Shown here piece after piece: positions 9,253 through 17,909 of a stretch of 64,000 nt of DNA. Both the position numbers and the translations under genes were made by a program. The stretch lies in the NCBI RefSeq assembly GCF_012396505.1, contig NZ_JAAXPN010000006.1, positions 49,403 to 113,402 on the forward strand, written 5' to 3'. Source of the stretch: Periweissella fabalis. GTDB lineage: Bacteria > Bacillota > Bacilli > Lactobacillales > Lactobacillaceae. The notes beneath the pieces were generated by a model. It ran no database searches and was not told where the DNA came from. It saw nothing but the letters and a program-made list of their open reading frames with translations. Each line of letters starts with the position of its first letter. Position 1 is the stretch's first letter.

Positions 9253-10017
9253 TTATTTATCTGATTGATCGTAAAAAACTTTTTCTAAATATAAGCCATG
9301 AGCTGGTGCTGTTAATGGTGCCTCTAGCCGATTTTTGACTTCAAAAAGACGTAAAATATCATGAACCGGGCGTTTTTTAGTCCCGATTTCTAATAAAACT
9401 GCTGTCATAATTCGCACTTGATTATATAAAAAACCATTACCATTGAAAACAAAATGAATCTCGTTTAATTCTGGATATTCAATCAGTTGGACATCATAGA
9501 TTTCGCGTACAAAATCTTTGGTTGAATTGCCAGCTGCCGCAAAACTCGTAAAATCATGTATGCCAATTAAATCCTTCATGGCAGTCTTAATTAATTCCAA
9601 ATCTAAATTATACTTAAAATTGTAAGTATAGCGACGTTTAAATGGATCAACAAACTCGTTGCGGGCAATTTTATAGCGATATTGCTTGCCATGCGTATTA
9701 AAGCGACTGTGAAAGTCATCGTCAACCTGTTCGACTGCTACGGCCATTAAATCAAGCGGAAACATTGAGTTTAATCCATGGCGCAATCCTTCAGCTGGAA
9801 TAGCAAATGGTAAATCAAAATGAACTACTTGACCATATGCGTGCACTCCTGAATCAGTTCGACCTGAACCAAATACTTCAATTGTTTCAGCTTCATTTTT
9901 GGCAATTTTATTAACCACTCGTGTAAGAACTGATTCGATTGTACGTTGTGCTGGTTGGCGTTGAAAACCAGCAAAATCAGTTCCATCATAAGCAATTGTT
10001 ACTTTATATCTTGGCAT
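9253..10017 (-). CDS. truA: tRNA pseudouridine(38-40) synthase TruA
   Basis: A 254-residue TruA isomerising uridines 38-40 in the tRNA anticodon stem-loop. The catalytic Asp lies in GSGRTDSGVHA at about residues 49-59. The KQYRY motif and the C-terminal NGFLYNQVRIM segment are also present. The gene follows ecfT by 10 bases, so it is probably co-transcribed with the ECF module. This order (ecfA1-ecfA2-ecfT-truA, then rplM-rpsI) is common in Firmicutes. Confidence 0.95.
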   Translation of the reverse strand: MPRYKVTIAYDGTDFAGFQRQPAQRTIESVLTRVVNKIAKNEAETIEVFGSGRTDSGVHAYGQVVHFDLPFAIPAEGLRHGLNSMFPLDLMAVAVEQVDDDFHSRFNTHGKQYRYKIARNEFVDPFKRRYTYNFKYNLDLELIKTAMKDLIGIHDFTSFAAAGNSTKDFVREIYDVQLIEYPELNEIHFVFNGNGFLYNQVRIMTAVLLEIGTKKRPVHDILRLFEVKNRLEAPLTAPAHGLYLEKVFYDQSDK

Positions 10018-10027
10018 ATTAATCTTC

Positions 10028-10828
10028 CTAAATTATAAATCGTGTGGCGATTAGTACCACTAAAACACAAACAAAAATTAGTACAGCTACTGTATCTCGT
10101 CGCTGCCATTTTAAGACTCGAAACTTAGTTCGATTTTCTCCACCTTGGTAACCACGAGCCTCCATTGCATCTCCTAAATCAATTGCTCGTTGAATTGATC
10201 CAACAAAAAGTGGAATTAAAATTGGTACAATTGCTTTACTACGCTTAATAATCGAACCACTAGCAAAATCAACACCACGTGCACGTTGAGCATTCATTAC
10301 TTTGACAGTTTCATCCATTAAGGTTGGTACAAATCGCAGTGCAATTGCCAACATTAATGACAATTCATATACGGGAAATTTAATTTTTAATAATGGCTTC
10401 ATCATATATTCTAATGCATCTGCTAAAGCAAGCGGCGGTGTTGTCAATGTAAGAACAGTTGACATAAGAATAATAAAGACGAAACGTAAAAAAACATAGC
10501 AAGCATTTATAATCCCCATATCAGTTACTGTAAATGGTCCAAATGCTAAATAAACATGCCCTGCTGGTGAGAAAAATAACTGTAAGATTATTGTAAAAAT
10601 AATTAACCATAAAACTGGTTTTAACCCGCGCAAATAAACAGCTAAACTAATTTTAGTACTTACTACTGCAACTAAAGTAAATAACCCTAAAACGACATAT
10701 CCTAGCCAATTATTAGCCAAAAAGATTAATACAATAAAGCTAATACTTAAAATTAACTTTACCCGTGGATCTAGACGATGAATGATTGAATTACCAGGTA
10801 CATAACGGCCAATTATCATATTACTCAT
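10028..10828 (-). CDS. ecfT: ECF transporter transmembrane (T) component EcfT
   Basis: A 266-residue T component coupling the two EcfA ATPases to the vitamin-specific S components. It begins with a conserved GRYVPGNSIIHRLDPR region and about five membrane helices. The two C-terminal coupling-helix Ala-Arg-Gly motifs are AQRARG and MEARGY. An ATG nine bases upstream abuts the Shine-Dalgarno; the ATG at 10828 is 9 bases from GAGGAG and overlaps the ecfA2 stop (ATGAGTAA), which suggests translational coupling. Confidence 0.93.
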   Translation of the reverse strand: MSNMIIGRYVPGNSIIHRLDPRVKLILSISFIVLIFLANNWLGYVVLGLFTLVAVVSTKISLAVYLRGLKPVLWLIIFTIILQLFFSPAGHVYLAFGPFTVTDMGIINACYVFLRFVFIILMSTVLTLTTPPLALADALEYMMKPLLKIKFPVYELSLMLAIALRFVPTLMDETVKVMNAQRARGVDFASGSIIKRSKAIVPILIPLFVGSIQRAIDLGDAMEARGYQGGENRTKFRVLKWQRRDTVAVLIFVCVLVVLIATRFII

Positions 10829-11690
10829 TAAGCCCATCTCCTCTTAATTTTACTTGTAAACTCTTAGCTAATTGTTCAACATTTACAATATTTTTAGGTA
10901 AATCAAACCCTTGCGCCACAAGTTTATTCCTAAACATTACTGCATGTGGAACATCAAGTTGTTGTTCTTGTAGCCATGCTTCATCAGCAAAAATTGTTTG
11001 TGGATCTGCATGTTTAACTAATTTTCCAGCCGCCATTACAAGAACATCATCGGCATACTCTGCTACATCTTCCATTTGATGGGTAACTAAAATAATTGTC
11101 AGATTTTGTTTTGCATGTAACTGTGCAAACATTGTCATCATTTCCTTACGTCCAACTGGATCAAGTCCTGCGGTTGGCTCATCTAAAATTAAAATTTGGG
11201 GTTCAATTGCCAAGACACCGGCTATCGCCACTCGACGCATTTGACCACCAGATAAATCAAATGGTGACTTTTGCCAGTATTCGGCAGGTAAGTTAACTAA
11301 TTTTAATGCTTTTTCAGCTAATTTTTGTGCTTCCATAGGCGTTTTTCCAAAATTTTGTGGACCAAACATAACATCCTTTAATACTGTTTGTTCAAAGAGT
11401 TGGCTTTCTGGAAATTGAAAAACAATACCGACATGTTGTCGTACTTTCGCTAGATCCTTTTGCGGTGTTTTATTATCAATGACATGGCCATCAAAAAGAA
11501 TTTGGCCAGCTGTTGGTTTAATTAATCCATCTAATAGTTGTAAGATAGTCGACTTACCAGAACCTGTATGTCCAATCAAAGCTGTATAAGCATTAGGCTG
11601 AATTTTAAAGTTCAAATTTGTTAAAGCACTATTAGCAAAAGGTGTCCCTGCCTGATAGACATAATTTACATTTTTGAATTCAATTGCCAT
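10821..11690 (-). CDS. ecfA2: ECF transporter ATP-binding protein EcfA2
   Basis: A 289-residue ABC ATPase. Walker A GHTGSGKST is at about residues 39-47, the signature is LSGGQMRRVAIAG, Walker B is ILILDEPTAGLDP and the switch is VTHQMED. It pairs with EcfA1 to energise group II ECF transporters such as the S component at 2386-2997. The start codon lies inside the ecfA1 3' end (25-base overlap), and the 3' end overlaps ecfT by 8 bases, so the three genes are tightly coupled. Confidence 0.95.
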   Translation of the reverse strand: MAIEFKNVNYVYQAGTPFANSALTNLNFKIQPNAYTALIGHTGSGKSTILQLLDGLIKPTAGQILFDGHVIDNKTPQKDLAKVRQHVGIVFQFPESQLFEQTVLKDVMFGPQNFGKTPMEAQKLAEKALKLVNLPAEYWQKSPFDLSGGQMRRVAIAGVLAIEPQILILDEPTAGLDPVGRKEMMTMFAQLHAKQNLTIILVTHQMEDVAEYADDVLVMAAGKLVKHADPQTIFADEAWLQEQQLDVPHAVMFRNKLVAQGFDLPKNIVNVEQLAKSLQVKLRGDGLNE

Positions 11691-12508
11691 AACCAGTTGA
11701 TCATTCCTTCCTCATCTAAATATTTCGATGGTACGCTTATACCTAAATTATTCAATGCACTCTTTAATTGTTCTGCAAACGGAACATCTAGTCCAAGTTC
11801 TAACAATTTAGGACCAGCACTAAAAATTTCAGCTGGGCGACCTTCATCAACTACTTGGCCGTCATTAATTACAATAATTCGGTCTGCATCTGCAGCTTCA
11901 TCAATATCATGCGTAATTGATAGTACCGTCAATTCATCCCCTAAGCGCGCCTTTAGCTTAAGAATTGCTGCGATTACTTCCTTACGTCCTTTAGGGTCTA
12001 ACATCGCTGTTGCTTCATCTAAAATAATAATTTTAGGTGCTACGGCAATAATCCCTGCCAAGGCCACCCGCTGTTTTTGTCCACCTGATAAATAAGTTGG
12101 TTCACGATCAGCAAAGGCCTCCATATGAACTTCCTTAAGGGCCATTGGGATAATCTCTAACATTTTCTGACGGGAGATACCACGATTTTCTAATCCAAAA
12201 GCAACATCGTCTGCTACTGTTGCACCAACAAATTGATTCTCAGGATTTTGAAATACCATTCCAACTTTATTACGGACCGTCCACATATTTTCTTCAATAA
12301 CTGGTTGTTTATCAACTATAAGTTCCCCTGTATCCGGAACTAGTAAATAATTTAATAACTTAGCTAACGTCGACTTACCAGAACCATTATGACCAATAAT
12401 TGCAACCCACTCACCTTTACGAATGGTTAATGACAAATTATCGAGTGCTTTGTAATCACTATTTGGGTACTGATATGAAACATTTTTTACTTCAATAATA
12501 TTATCCAC
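11666..12508 (-). CDS. ecfA1: ECF transporter ATP-binding protein EcfA1
   Basis: A 280-residue ABC ATPase with Walker A GHNGSGKST, Q-loop VFQNPENQF, signature LSGGQKQRVALAG, Walker B IIILDEATAMLDP and ITHDIDEA. The frame extends 20 codons upstream, but a GTG at 12508 sits 6 bases after GAAAGGA and gives the usual family N-terminus (DNIIEVKNVSYQYP), so I chose it. First gene of ecfA1-ecfA2-ecfT-truA. In many Firmicutes it directly follows rplQ; here about 17 kb separate the two. Confidence 0.94.
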   Translation of the reverse strand: MDNIIEVKNVSYQYPNSDYKALDNLSLTIRKGEWVAIIGHNGSGKSTLAKLLNYLLVPDTGELIVDKQPVIEENMWTVRNKVGMVFQNPENQFVGATVADDVAFGLENRGISRQKMLEIIPMALKEVHMEAFADREPTYLSGGQKQRVALAGIIAVAPKIIILDEATAMLDPKGRKEVIAAILKLKARLGDELTVLSITHDIDEAADADRIIVINDGQVVDEGRPAEIFSAGPKLLELGLDVPFAEQLKSALNNLGISVPSKYLDEEGMINWLWQLNSKM

Positions 12509-12752
12509 AAGCATTCCTTTCACATTATAGCTGCTATTTAGCTGCTTATTTTTTATAAGAATAGCCAAAATTTTATCATACTTTAGGTCTCAATTCTAAC
12601 TAAACTCATTAACATCATTACGCTAGTTTAATTACTATCATAAGCTATTTATCAAAAATCACCATTTAAAAAATAATTATCTTAGGCAGTTAGTCTTTTT
12701 TTTGGTATTATTGGTATAAAGTATATTTTAGTAAGTAGATTATTTAGGTTTA
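12509..12752. other. Intergenic region between divergent ecfA1 and the prenyl synthase gene
   Basis: About 240 AT-rich bases that must hold two divergent promoters. A TATAAT on the minus strand (12524-12529) is too close to the ecfA1 start to be its main -10. A TATAAA-TATATT stretch around 12715-12727 may serve the rightward gene. No convincing -35 partners were found. A near-direct repeat GCAGCTA-AATA-GCAGCTA (minus strand, about 12530-12550) is present. Confidence 0.5.
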
Positions 12753-12779
12753 CGTATACTTAACTACCTTAAGTATACG
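12753..12779. promoter_or_regulatory. 10-bp perfect inverted repeat upstream of the prenyl synthase gene
   Basis: CGTATACTTA and its exact complement flank a 7-base spacer, 32 bases before the start codon at 12811. There is no T-run after it, so it is more likely an operator or an mRNA hairpin close to the ribosome binding site than a terminator. Confidence 0.45.
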
Positions 12780-12810
12780 GCTTAAATTCGGATTTAGAAG
12801 GGGAAGCTTT

Positions 12811-13794
12811 ATGGCGCATACGCAACTTCACCCGCTTTGGATTAAATACCCCGCATTAAAAAGGGATCTTGGAGCGGTTGTTGAGCTAATTGAACAAAAT
12901 ATTAATCTTGATGAATCAGACGTTAAAAATGCAATTATTAAAATGATTGAAAATGGTGGTAAGATGCTTCGACCAGCATATACCTTATTAATGTCCTCGT
13001 TTTATGAAATTGATCATCAACGAATTCTAGGATTAGCTGCAGCCATTGAAACACTCCATGCAGCATCACTAATCCACGATGACATTATTGATGACGCACC
13101 TACACGCCGTCATCTAGCATCTATTCAACAACAATTTGGTAAAGACGTTGCTGTTTATGCTGGTGATTATTTATTTGTGGTTGTTTTCCGCTTATTAAGC
13201 AAAAACCACTTTGATTTAGAAGCCATTCAACGTGATACACAGTATTTAGATAATCTTTTAGCTGGGGAATTAAATCAAAAAGATGCTCGCTATAATTTTG
13301 CAATGACGATAGACCAGTATTTGAAGCAAATCGATGGTAAAACTGCTGAGTTATTTGCATTAGCAACCACAATTGGTGCTAACAAAGAAAATGCTCCTAC
13401 TGATTTTCTAGCTATGGCGGATAAAATTGGGCGTAATATTGGGATGGCTTTTCAAATTTTAGATGACATTTTAGATTACGAAGAATCAAGTAAGGAGATT
13501 GGTAAACCCACACTTGAAGATTTACGTCAAGGTGTTTACTCGGCACCATTAATTTTTGCCATGACTTCACACAGTGATGAAATCTTACCGATTTTAAAAA
13601 AGAAAACGGCAATCACTGATGCTGAAGCATTGGCATTAGATCGTTTGGTTAAAGCATATGGCCTCTTACCAGCCAAAGAGTTAGCCAAGGAGTATACACG
13701 TAAGGCAATTACTGATATTCAAAAGTTACCTGATAAACCAGCAAAAAAAATATTATTACAGTTAACAACACAGCTCTTAAAACGCAAAAATTAA
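12811..13794 (+). CDS. hepT: Polyprenyl diphosphate synthase (heptaprenyl-type, catalytic subunit)
   Basis: A 327-residue trans-prenyltransferase that extends allylic diphosphates with isopentenyl diphosphate. The first Asp-rich motif HDDIID is at about residues 91-96 and the second DDILDYE at about 218-224. GGKMLRP and DGKTAELF are further family motifs. Length and motifs fit the large subunit of heptaprenyl/long-chain synthases; no separate small subunit (hepS) is nearby. It may feed MenA at 7196-8101. Ribosome binding site GAAGGGGAAG precedes the ATG. Its stop codon lies inside the terminator shared with the phosphoglycerate mutase gene. Confidence 0.83.
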   Translation: MAHTQLHPLWIKYPALKRDLGAVVELIEQNINLDESDVKNAIIKMIENGGKMLRPAYTLLMSSFYEIDHQRILGLAAAIETLHAASLIHDDIIDDAPTRRHLASIQQQFGKDVAVYAGDYLFVVVFRLLSKNHFDLEAIQRDTQYLDNLLAGELNQKDARYNFAMTIDQYLKQIDGKTAELFALATTIGANKENAPTDFLAMADKIGRNIGMAFQILDDILDYEESSKEIGKPTLEDLRQGVYSAPLIFAMTSHSDEILPILKKKTAITDAEALALDRLVKAYGLLPAKELAKEYTRKAITDIQKLPDKPAKKILLQLTTQLLKRKN

Positions 13795-13845
13795 AAATAC
13801 TAAAAAAGAGTTCGTCTAGACGAACTCTTTTTTTAGTATTTTTAA
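13791..13845. terminator. Bidirectional terminator overlapping two converging coding ends
   Basis: A 27-bp inverted repeat with a single bulged T, centred on GTCTAGAC at 13817/13818. The plus-strand prenyl synthase stop (13792-13794) lies at its left edge. The last nine or so codons of the minus-strand phosphoglycerate mutase gene, and its TAG, form the right arm. Confidence 0.88.
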
Positions 13846-14478
13846 TTGATCATCTAGTTGATAATGAATTGGGCTCCCATTATCAACCTCAACTTGCATA
13901 ATATCATCATCTGCAATTTGTTCTAAATATTTAATCAGTGCTCGTAGCGTACTACCATGTGCAACTATTAATTGATTGTTTCCTTGCCGTAGTTGTGGTG
14001 CGATAATATCTTGCCAATAAGGTAACAACCTTTTTGAGGCCATCTCCAAACTTTCACCTCGTGGTTCTAATCCCAATGGATATTGCCGTTTTGGTGTGAT
14101 ATGTTCTAACAGCGGTGGTACTTTTGTGTAAGATCGACGCCACTGTTGAACTTGCCATTCACCAAATTCTAACTTAGTTTGCTCCTTATTCATACCACGT
14201 AATGCGCCATAATGTCGCTCGTTTAGATGCCAAGACTTTTGGATAGGAATGTATAACTGATTAATCTCTTCTAAAACAATATTAGCTGTTTGAATAGCAC
14301 GTTTTAAATAAGATGTATGGACTTGACTAAATTGGATGCCTTCACAAGCTAATTTATGCCCAGCTATTCTTGCCTGTGTTATTCCTTGCTTAGTTAACGC
14401 AACATCACTCCAACCAGTGAAGATATTGTCTCGATTAGCTGTACTTTGACCATGACGCATAATATATAAATCAACCAT
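13816..14478 (-). CDS. gpmA: 2,3-bisphosphoglycerate-dependent phosphoglycerate mutase family protein
   Basis: A 220-residue histidine-phosphatase-superfamily enzyme interconverting 3- and 2-phosphoglycerate. The phosphohistidine lies in [17 protein letters not shown] at the N-terminus. [13 protein letters not shown] (catalytic Glu) is near residue 85 and the second His is in [10 protein letters not shown]. Typical GpmA is about 228-230 residues and reads AHGNSLRAL there, so this may be a paralogue rather than the main glycolytic enzyme. The 3' end is embedded in a terminator palindrome. Confidence 0.8.
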   Translation of the reverse strand: MVDLYIMRHGQSTANRDNIFTGWSDVALTKQGITQARIAGHKLACEGIQFSQVHTSYLKRAIQTANIVLEEINQLYIPIQKSWHLNERHYGALRGMNKEQTKLEFGEWQVQQWRRSYTKVPPLLEHITPKRQYPLGLEPRGESLEMASKRLLPYWQDIIAPQLRQGNNQLIVAHGSTLRALIKYLEQIADDDIMQVEVDNGSPIHYQLDDQLKILKKEFV

Positions 14479-14578
14479 TTCAGTTCCTCACAATTAGCAC
14501 ACAATAAATGTTTGTTGTTTTTTTCACTAATGATAGTCGCTTTCACACAATCTGCAAGTACTTTTAGAGCGTTTATGC

Positions 14579-15553
14579 CTAAAATTCCAGAATTACACTT
14601 CCGTAACTTAATCCAGCTCCGAAACCGGTTAACAATAGCCGTTTACCTGTCAAATCTTGCTCATTAATCAATTCGGCAAAGGCCATTGCAATCCCCGCTG
14701 AAGACGTATTACCATAATATGAAACATTCTCACGAAATTTTGCTATCGGTTGCTTTAACTTGGTAGCAATGGCTTCAATAATTCGCAAATTAGCTTGATG
14801 CATGATATAAAAATCAATATCATCCCCTGTTAAATTATTATCAGCAAGGAGCAATTCAATTTGAGCTGGCACAGTAGTAGTAGCAAATTCAAATACATCA
14901 CGACCACTTTGATAAAACGCATCCGTTACTGGATAGTTTTGCGCACTAATTTCAGAAATCGGTGCTACGCGGCCTGAATGAATTGTGTCTGCATCGCCCA
15001 TTGTTTGTAATTTCTCAGCTCGAATAACTGATTTTTGCCCATCTGCAACTAATAAAGCTGCTCCGGCACCATCTCCGAAAAATACCGTCGAAGTCCGATC
15101 AGTAAAGTCCATCATTTTGGTATTAACCTCAGCACTAATAACTAAAGCACTTTTATACATCCCTGATTTAAGAAACTTCTCGGCTGTACTTAAAGCAAAT
15201 ACAAAGCCCGCACATGCTGTACTTATATCATATCCCCAAGCATTAACAGCCCCTAACTTTTTTTGAACAATAGCTGCTGTGGCAGGTGTTTGAGCATCAG
15301 GTGTAATTGTACTAACAATAATTAAATCAACATCTTCAGCAGCATAATTAGCATTATTTAACGCCTTTTGCGCTGCCTTAGCTGCTAAATCTGATGTATT
15401 TTCCCCATTAAGCGAAAAATGACGGGTCTTAATCCCGGTATGACTTTGAATCCAAGGATCATTTGTATCCATGATTGTGGCTAATTGATTATTATCCACA
15501 ACACTATTAGGCACATAATGCCCGGCCGCAATAATCTTTACCCCATCACCCAT
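14579..15553 (-). CDS. fabH: Beta-ketoacyl-ACP synthase III
   Basis: A 324-residue FabH starting fatty-acid synthesis by condensing acetyl-CoA with malonyl-ACP. The Cys-His-Asn triad is visible: the Cys in DISTACAGFVF, the His in MHQANLRI (acyl-carrier-protein docking) and the Asn in YYGNTSSAG. It sits alone here; in lactic acid bacteria fabH normally lies at the head of a fab cluster, so it may be a second copy or a displaced one. No other fab gene is in the window. Confidence 0.92.
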   Translation of the reverse strand: MGDGVKIIAAGHYVPNSVVDNNQLATIMDTNDPWIQSHTGIKTRHFSLNGENTSDLAAKAAQKALNNANYAAEDVDLIIVSTITPDAQTPATAAIVQKKLGAVNAWGYDISTACAGFVFALSTAEKFLKSGMYKSALVISAEVNTKMMDFTDRTSTVFFGDGAGAALLVADGQKSVIRAEKLQTMGDADTIHSGRVAPISEISAQNYPVTDAFYQSGRDVFEFATTTVPAQIELLLADNNLTGDDIDFYIMHQANLRIIEAIATKLKQPIAKFRENVSYYGNTSSAGIAMAFAELINEQDLTGKRLLLTGFGAGLSYGSVILEF

Positions 15554-15698
15554 TCTATTACCTCTTTAATTACTCTCTTTGTTTTTTACAATAAATCAAT
15601 TTTTTAGTTTTACTCAATTATTTTAGCTCATATTAGTCCAAATAATCAAAAAAATCACTTTTCTAATGCTTTTTTAGCATTCTTTTTTATTTAAACTA

Positions 15699-15707
15699 TG
15701 CTAACAT
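15699..15707 (+). promoter_or_regulatory. Candidate extended -10 promoter of guaB-guaA
   Basis: TGCTAACAT forms an extended -10 element about 105 bases before guaB, with a weak T-rich -35 region upstream. The leader between it and guaB shows no purine riboswitch consensus. A small hairpin with a T-run (about 15664-15690) precedes it. Confidence 0.35.
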
Positions 15708-15812
15708 GAGAGATAGTTCGTTTTTTTCTAATAATTTATCATTTAAGTTTGACTTTTAAAAATTTCACTGGTAAATTAAGAACAATCAAAATTTGAAAAG
15801 AGGTTAAAATTC

Positions 15813-17876
15813 ATGTCTAACTGGGACGAAAAATTCTCAAAACAAGGTTTCACCTTTGATGATATCGCGTTTTTAGCTGACGCTAATAATAATGTCGATA
15901 CCACTATTAATTTGCAAACAACTATTGCAAATAACTTACACTTAAACATTCCTGTTTTAAGTGCTAGCATGGATACCGTCACTGAGGCTAATATGGCAGC
16001 AACATTAGCTAGTGCTGGTGGACTTGGGGTGATTCACAAAAATTTGAGTATTGCTGATCAAGCTAACGAAGTTGCTAAAGTTAAAGCTTTAACAATTGAT
16101 ACCAAATCAACACCAATGGCGGCCGTTGATGCCAAGGGTCGCCTTCTCGTTGCCGCCGCAGTTGGAGTAACCTCTGATACATTCGAACGTGCCAGTGCAT
16201 TATTTAATGCTGGTGCCGATGCAATTATTATCGATACTGCCCACGGTCATTCAGCAGGTGTCCTTCGTAAAATTGCTGAAATCCGAACTAATTTCCCTAA
16301 TAACACTTTAATTGCTGGAAACGTGGCAACTGCCAGTGGTACCCGTGCTTTATTTGAAGCAGGTGTCGATGTGGTTAAAGTAGGAATTGGGCCTGGTTCA
16401 ATTTGTACAACTCGAGTCGTTGCCGGAGTTGGAGTTCCTCAATTCACTGCTATCCATGATGCCGCTGCTGTTGCTAAAGAATTTGGCAAAGCAATCATCG
16501 CTGATGGTGGTTTAAAGAGTGCAGATGACATTACTAAAGCCCTAGTCGCTGGTGGTAACGCCGTAATGGTTGGCTCAATGCTTGCTGGTACTGATGAAGC
16601 TCCTGGTGAAGTATTTGTTGCTGAAGACGGTAAAAAATATAAAGCATATCGTGGTATGGGTTCAATCGGTGCCATGCAACGTGGCTCATCTGATCGTTAT
16701 TTCCAAGGTGGCGTTAATGAAGCCAACAAGCTTGTTCCTGAAGGTATTGAAGGTCGAACTGCTTACAAGGGAGCAGCTCTTGATGTCATTGGTAAAATGA
16801 TTAACGGTTTAAAAGCCAATATGCAAGGTTTACAATTAACAGAACTTACATCATTAATTAATGACACAGCTGTTACTAAGGTAGCTAACCCATTCCCAGC
16901 TGATGCAGCTAAACATCTTTCATATGAAAATGTCCTTTTACAACCTGCTGCTTCAAATGTCTTGCCAAATAGCGTTTCATTAGCAACCCAAATTGCTCCA
17001 ATGTTAACTTTAAACATTCCAGTTATTTCGGATCAAACAATTACTGATGCAACTTTAGCAACAGTCCTTGCTCAACAAGGTGGTCTTGGAGTTATTTCTG
17101 CTAAATTAAGTATTGATGCCCAAGCTAAAGAAGTCGGTTTAGTTAAATCAGTTTCAATTAGCACTATTTCAACCCCTAACGCTGCTACTGATGTTCAGGG
17201 TGAACAAGGTCACTTGGTTGTTGCTGCGGCAGTTAACATTGATGATGAATTAATGGTACGCGTTGAAAAATTAGTTGCTGCTAAAGTGGATGCAGTGGTT
17301 GTTAACAATGCTACTCCAGATGTAATTACTAAATTACACGCTGCTTTCCCAACACTAGTATTATTTGCTGATGACGTTACTTCAGCTGAAGATGCTGAAG
17401 CTTTGCTTACAGCAGGTGCAACAACATTAATTGCTAAAACAACTAACCATAACGAGCTTTCAACAATTTTAGCAGTTGCTAAAGTTGCTGAAGCTCATGG
17501 TGCTTTTGTCATCGCCCATGGTGATATTAAATACTCTGGTGATATTGTTAAAGCTCTTTCAGCTGGAGCCAATGCTGTGATACTTGATTCGATGCTTGCA
17601 GGAACTGATGAAGCCGTTCAAGGAGATATTGTTGCTACTGGTAATGAACATATGCTTGCTGGTTATGAAGAACACACAAGCTACAGTGGTTCTGCTGCTG
17701 ATGTTATTTTCCAAATGCTTGGTGGCTTACGCTCTGGTATGGGATACACGGGTGCTGCTACCCCTGCTGAATTGATTCAAAAAGCTGCTTTTGTACAAAT
17801 TACTACTGCTGGTTTAATTGAATCACACCCACATGATGTTACAATTACTAAGTCCGCACCTAATTACTCTAAGTAA
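15813..17876 (+). CDS. guaB: Tandem IMP dehydrogenase: active barrel fused to a degenerate second barrel
   Basis: Residues 1 to about 367 form an IMP dehydrogenase without CBS domains. They carry SASMDTVTE, the catalytic loop GPGSICTTR with Cys198, the flap YRGMGS at about 279 and the Arg295-Tyr296 dyad. This half ends in a decayed tail (NMQGLQLTE) instead of MGYxG plus the C-terminal ESHPHDV. Residues about 369-687 form a second IMPDH-like barrel starting [17 protein letters not shown]. It lacks the Cys loop ([10 protein letters not shown] instead) and the flap, yet ends with the canonical tail GMGYTG...[11 protein letters not shown] (Glu670-Asp675). Normal GuaB is about 380-490 residues. 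The frame is open with no stop or shift. It precedes guaA by 33 bases, so XMP made here is the substrate of the next enzyme. Probable active-pseudoenzyme fusion. Confidence 0.9.
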   Translation: MSNWDEKFSKQGFTFDDIAFLADANNNVDTTINLQTTIANNLHLNIPVLSASMDTVTEANMAATLASAGGLGVIHKNLSIADQANEVAKVKALTIDTKSTPMAAVDAKGRLLVAAAVGVTSDTFERASALFNAGADAIIIDTAHGHSAGVLRKIAEIRTNFPNNTLIAGNVATASGTRALFEAGVDVVKVGIGPGSICTTRVVAGVGVPQFTAIHDAAAVAKEFGKAIIADGGLKSADDITKALVAGGNAVMVGSMLAGTDEAPGEVFVAEDGKKYKAYRGMGSIGAMQRGSSDRYFQGGVNEANKLVPEGIEGRTAYKGAALDVIGKMINGLKANMQGLQLTELTSLINDTAVTKVANPFPADAAKHLSYENVLLQPAASNVLPNSVSLATQIAPMLTLNIPVISDQTITDATLATVLAQQGGLGVISAKLSIDAQAKEVGLVKSVSISTISTPNAATDVQGEQGHLVVAAAVNIDDELMVRVEKLVAAKVDAVVVNNATPDVITKLHAAFPTLVLFADDVTSAEDAEALLTAGATTLIAKTTNHNELSTILAVAKVAEAHGAFVIAHGDIKYSGDIVKALSAGANAVILDSMLAGTDEAVQGDIVATGNEHMLAGYEEHTSYSGSAADVIFQMLGGLRSGMGYTGAATPAELIQKAAFVQITTAGLIESHPHDVTITKSAPNYSK

Positions 17877-17909
17877 TCTGATTTTAAAATATTTAAGGAG
17901 TCCATATTA

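Noticed and set aside
15708..15812. Purine riboswitch in the guaB leader
   Set aside because: No three-way junction or conserved purine-aptamer loop sequences were found, and the leader is short and AT-rich.
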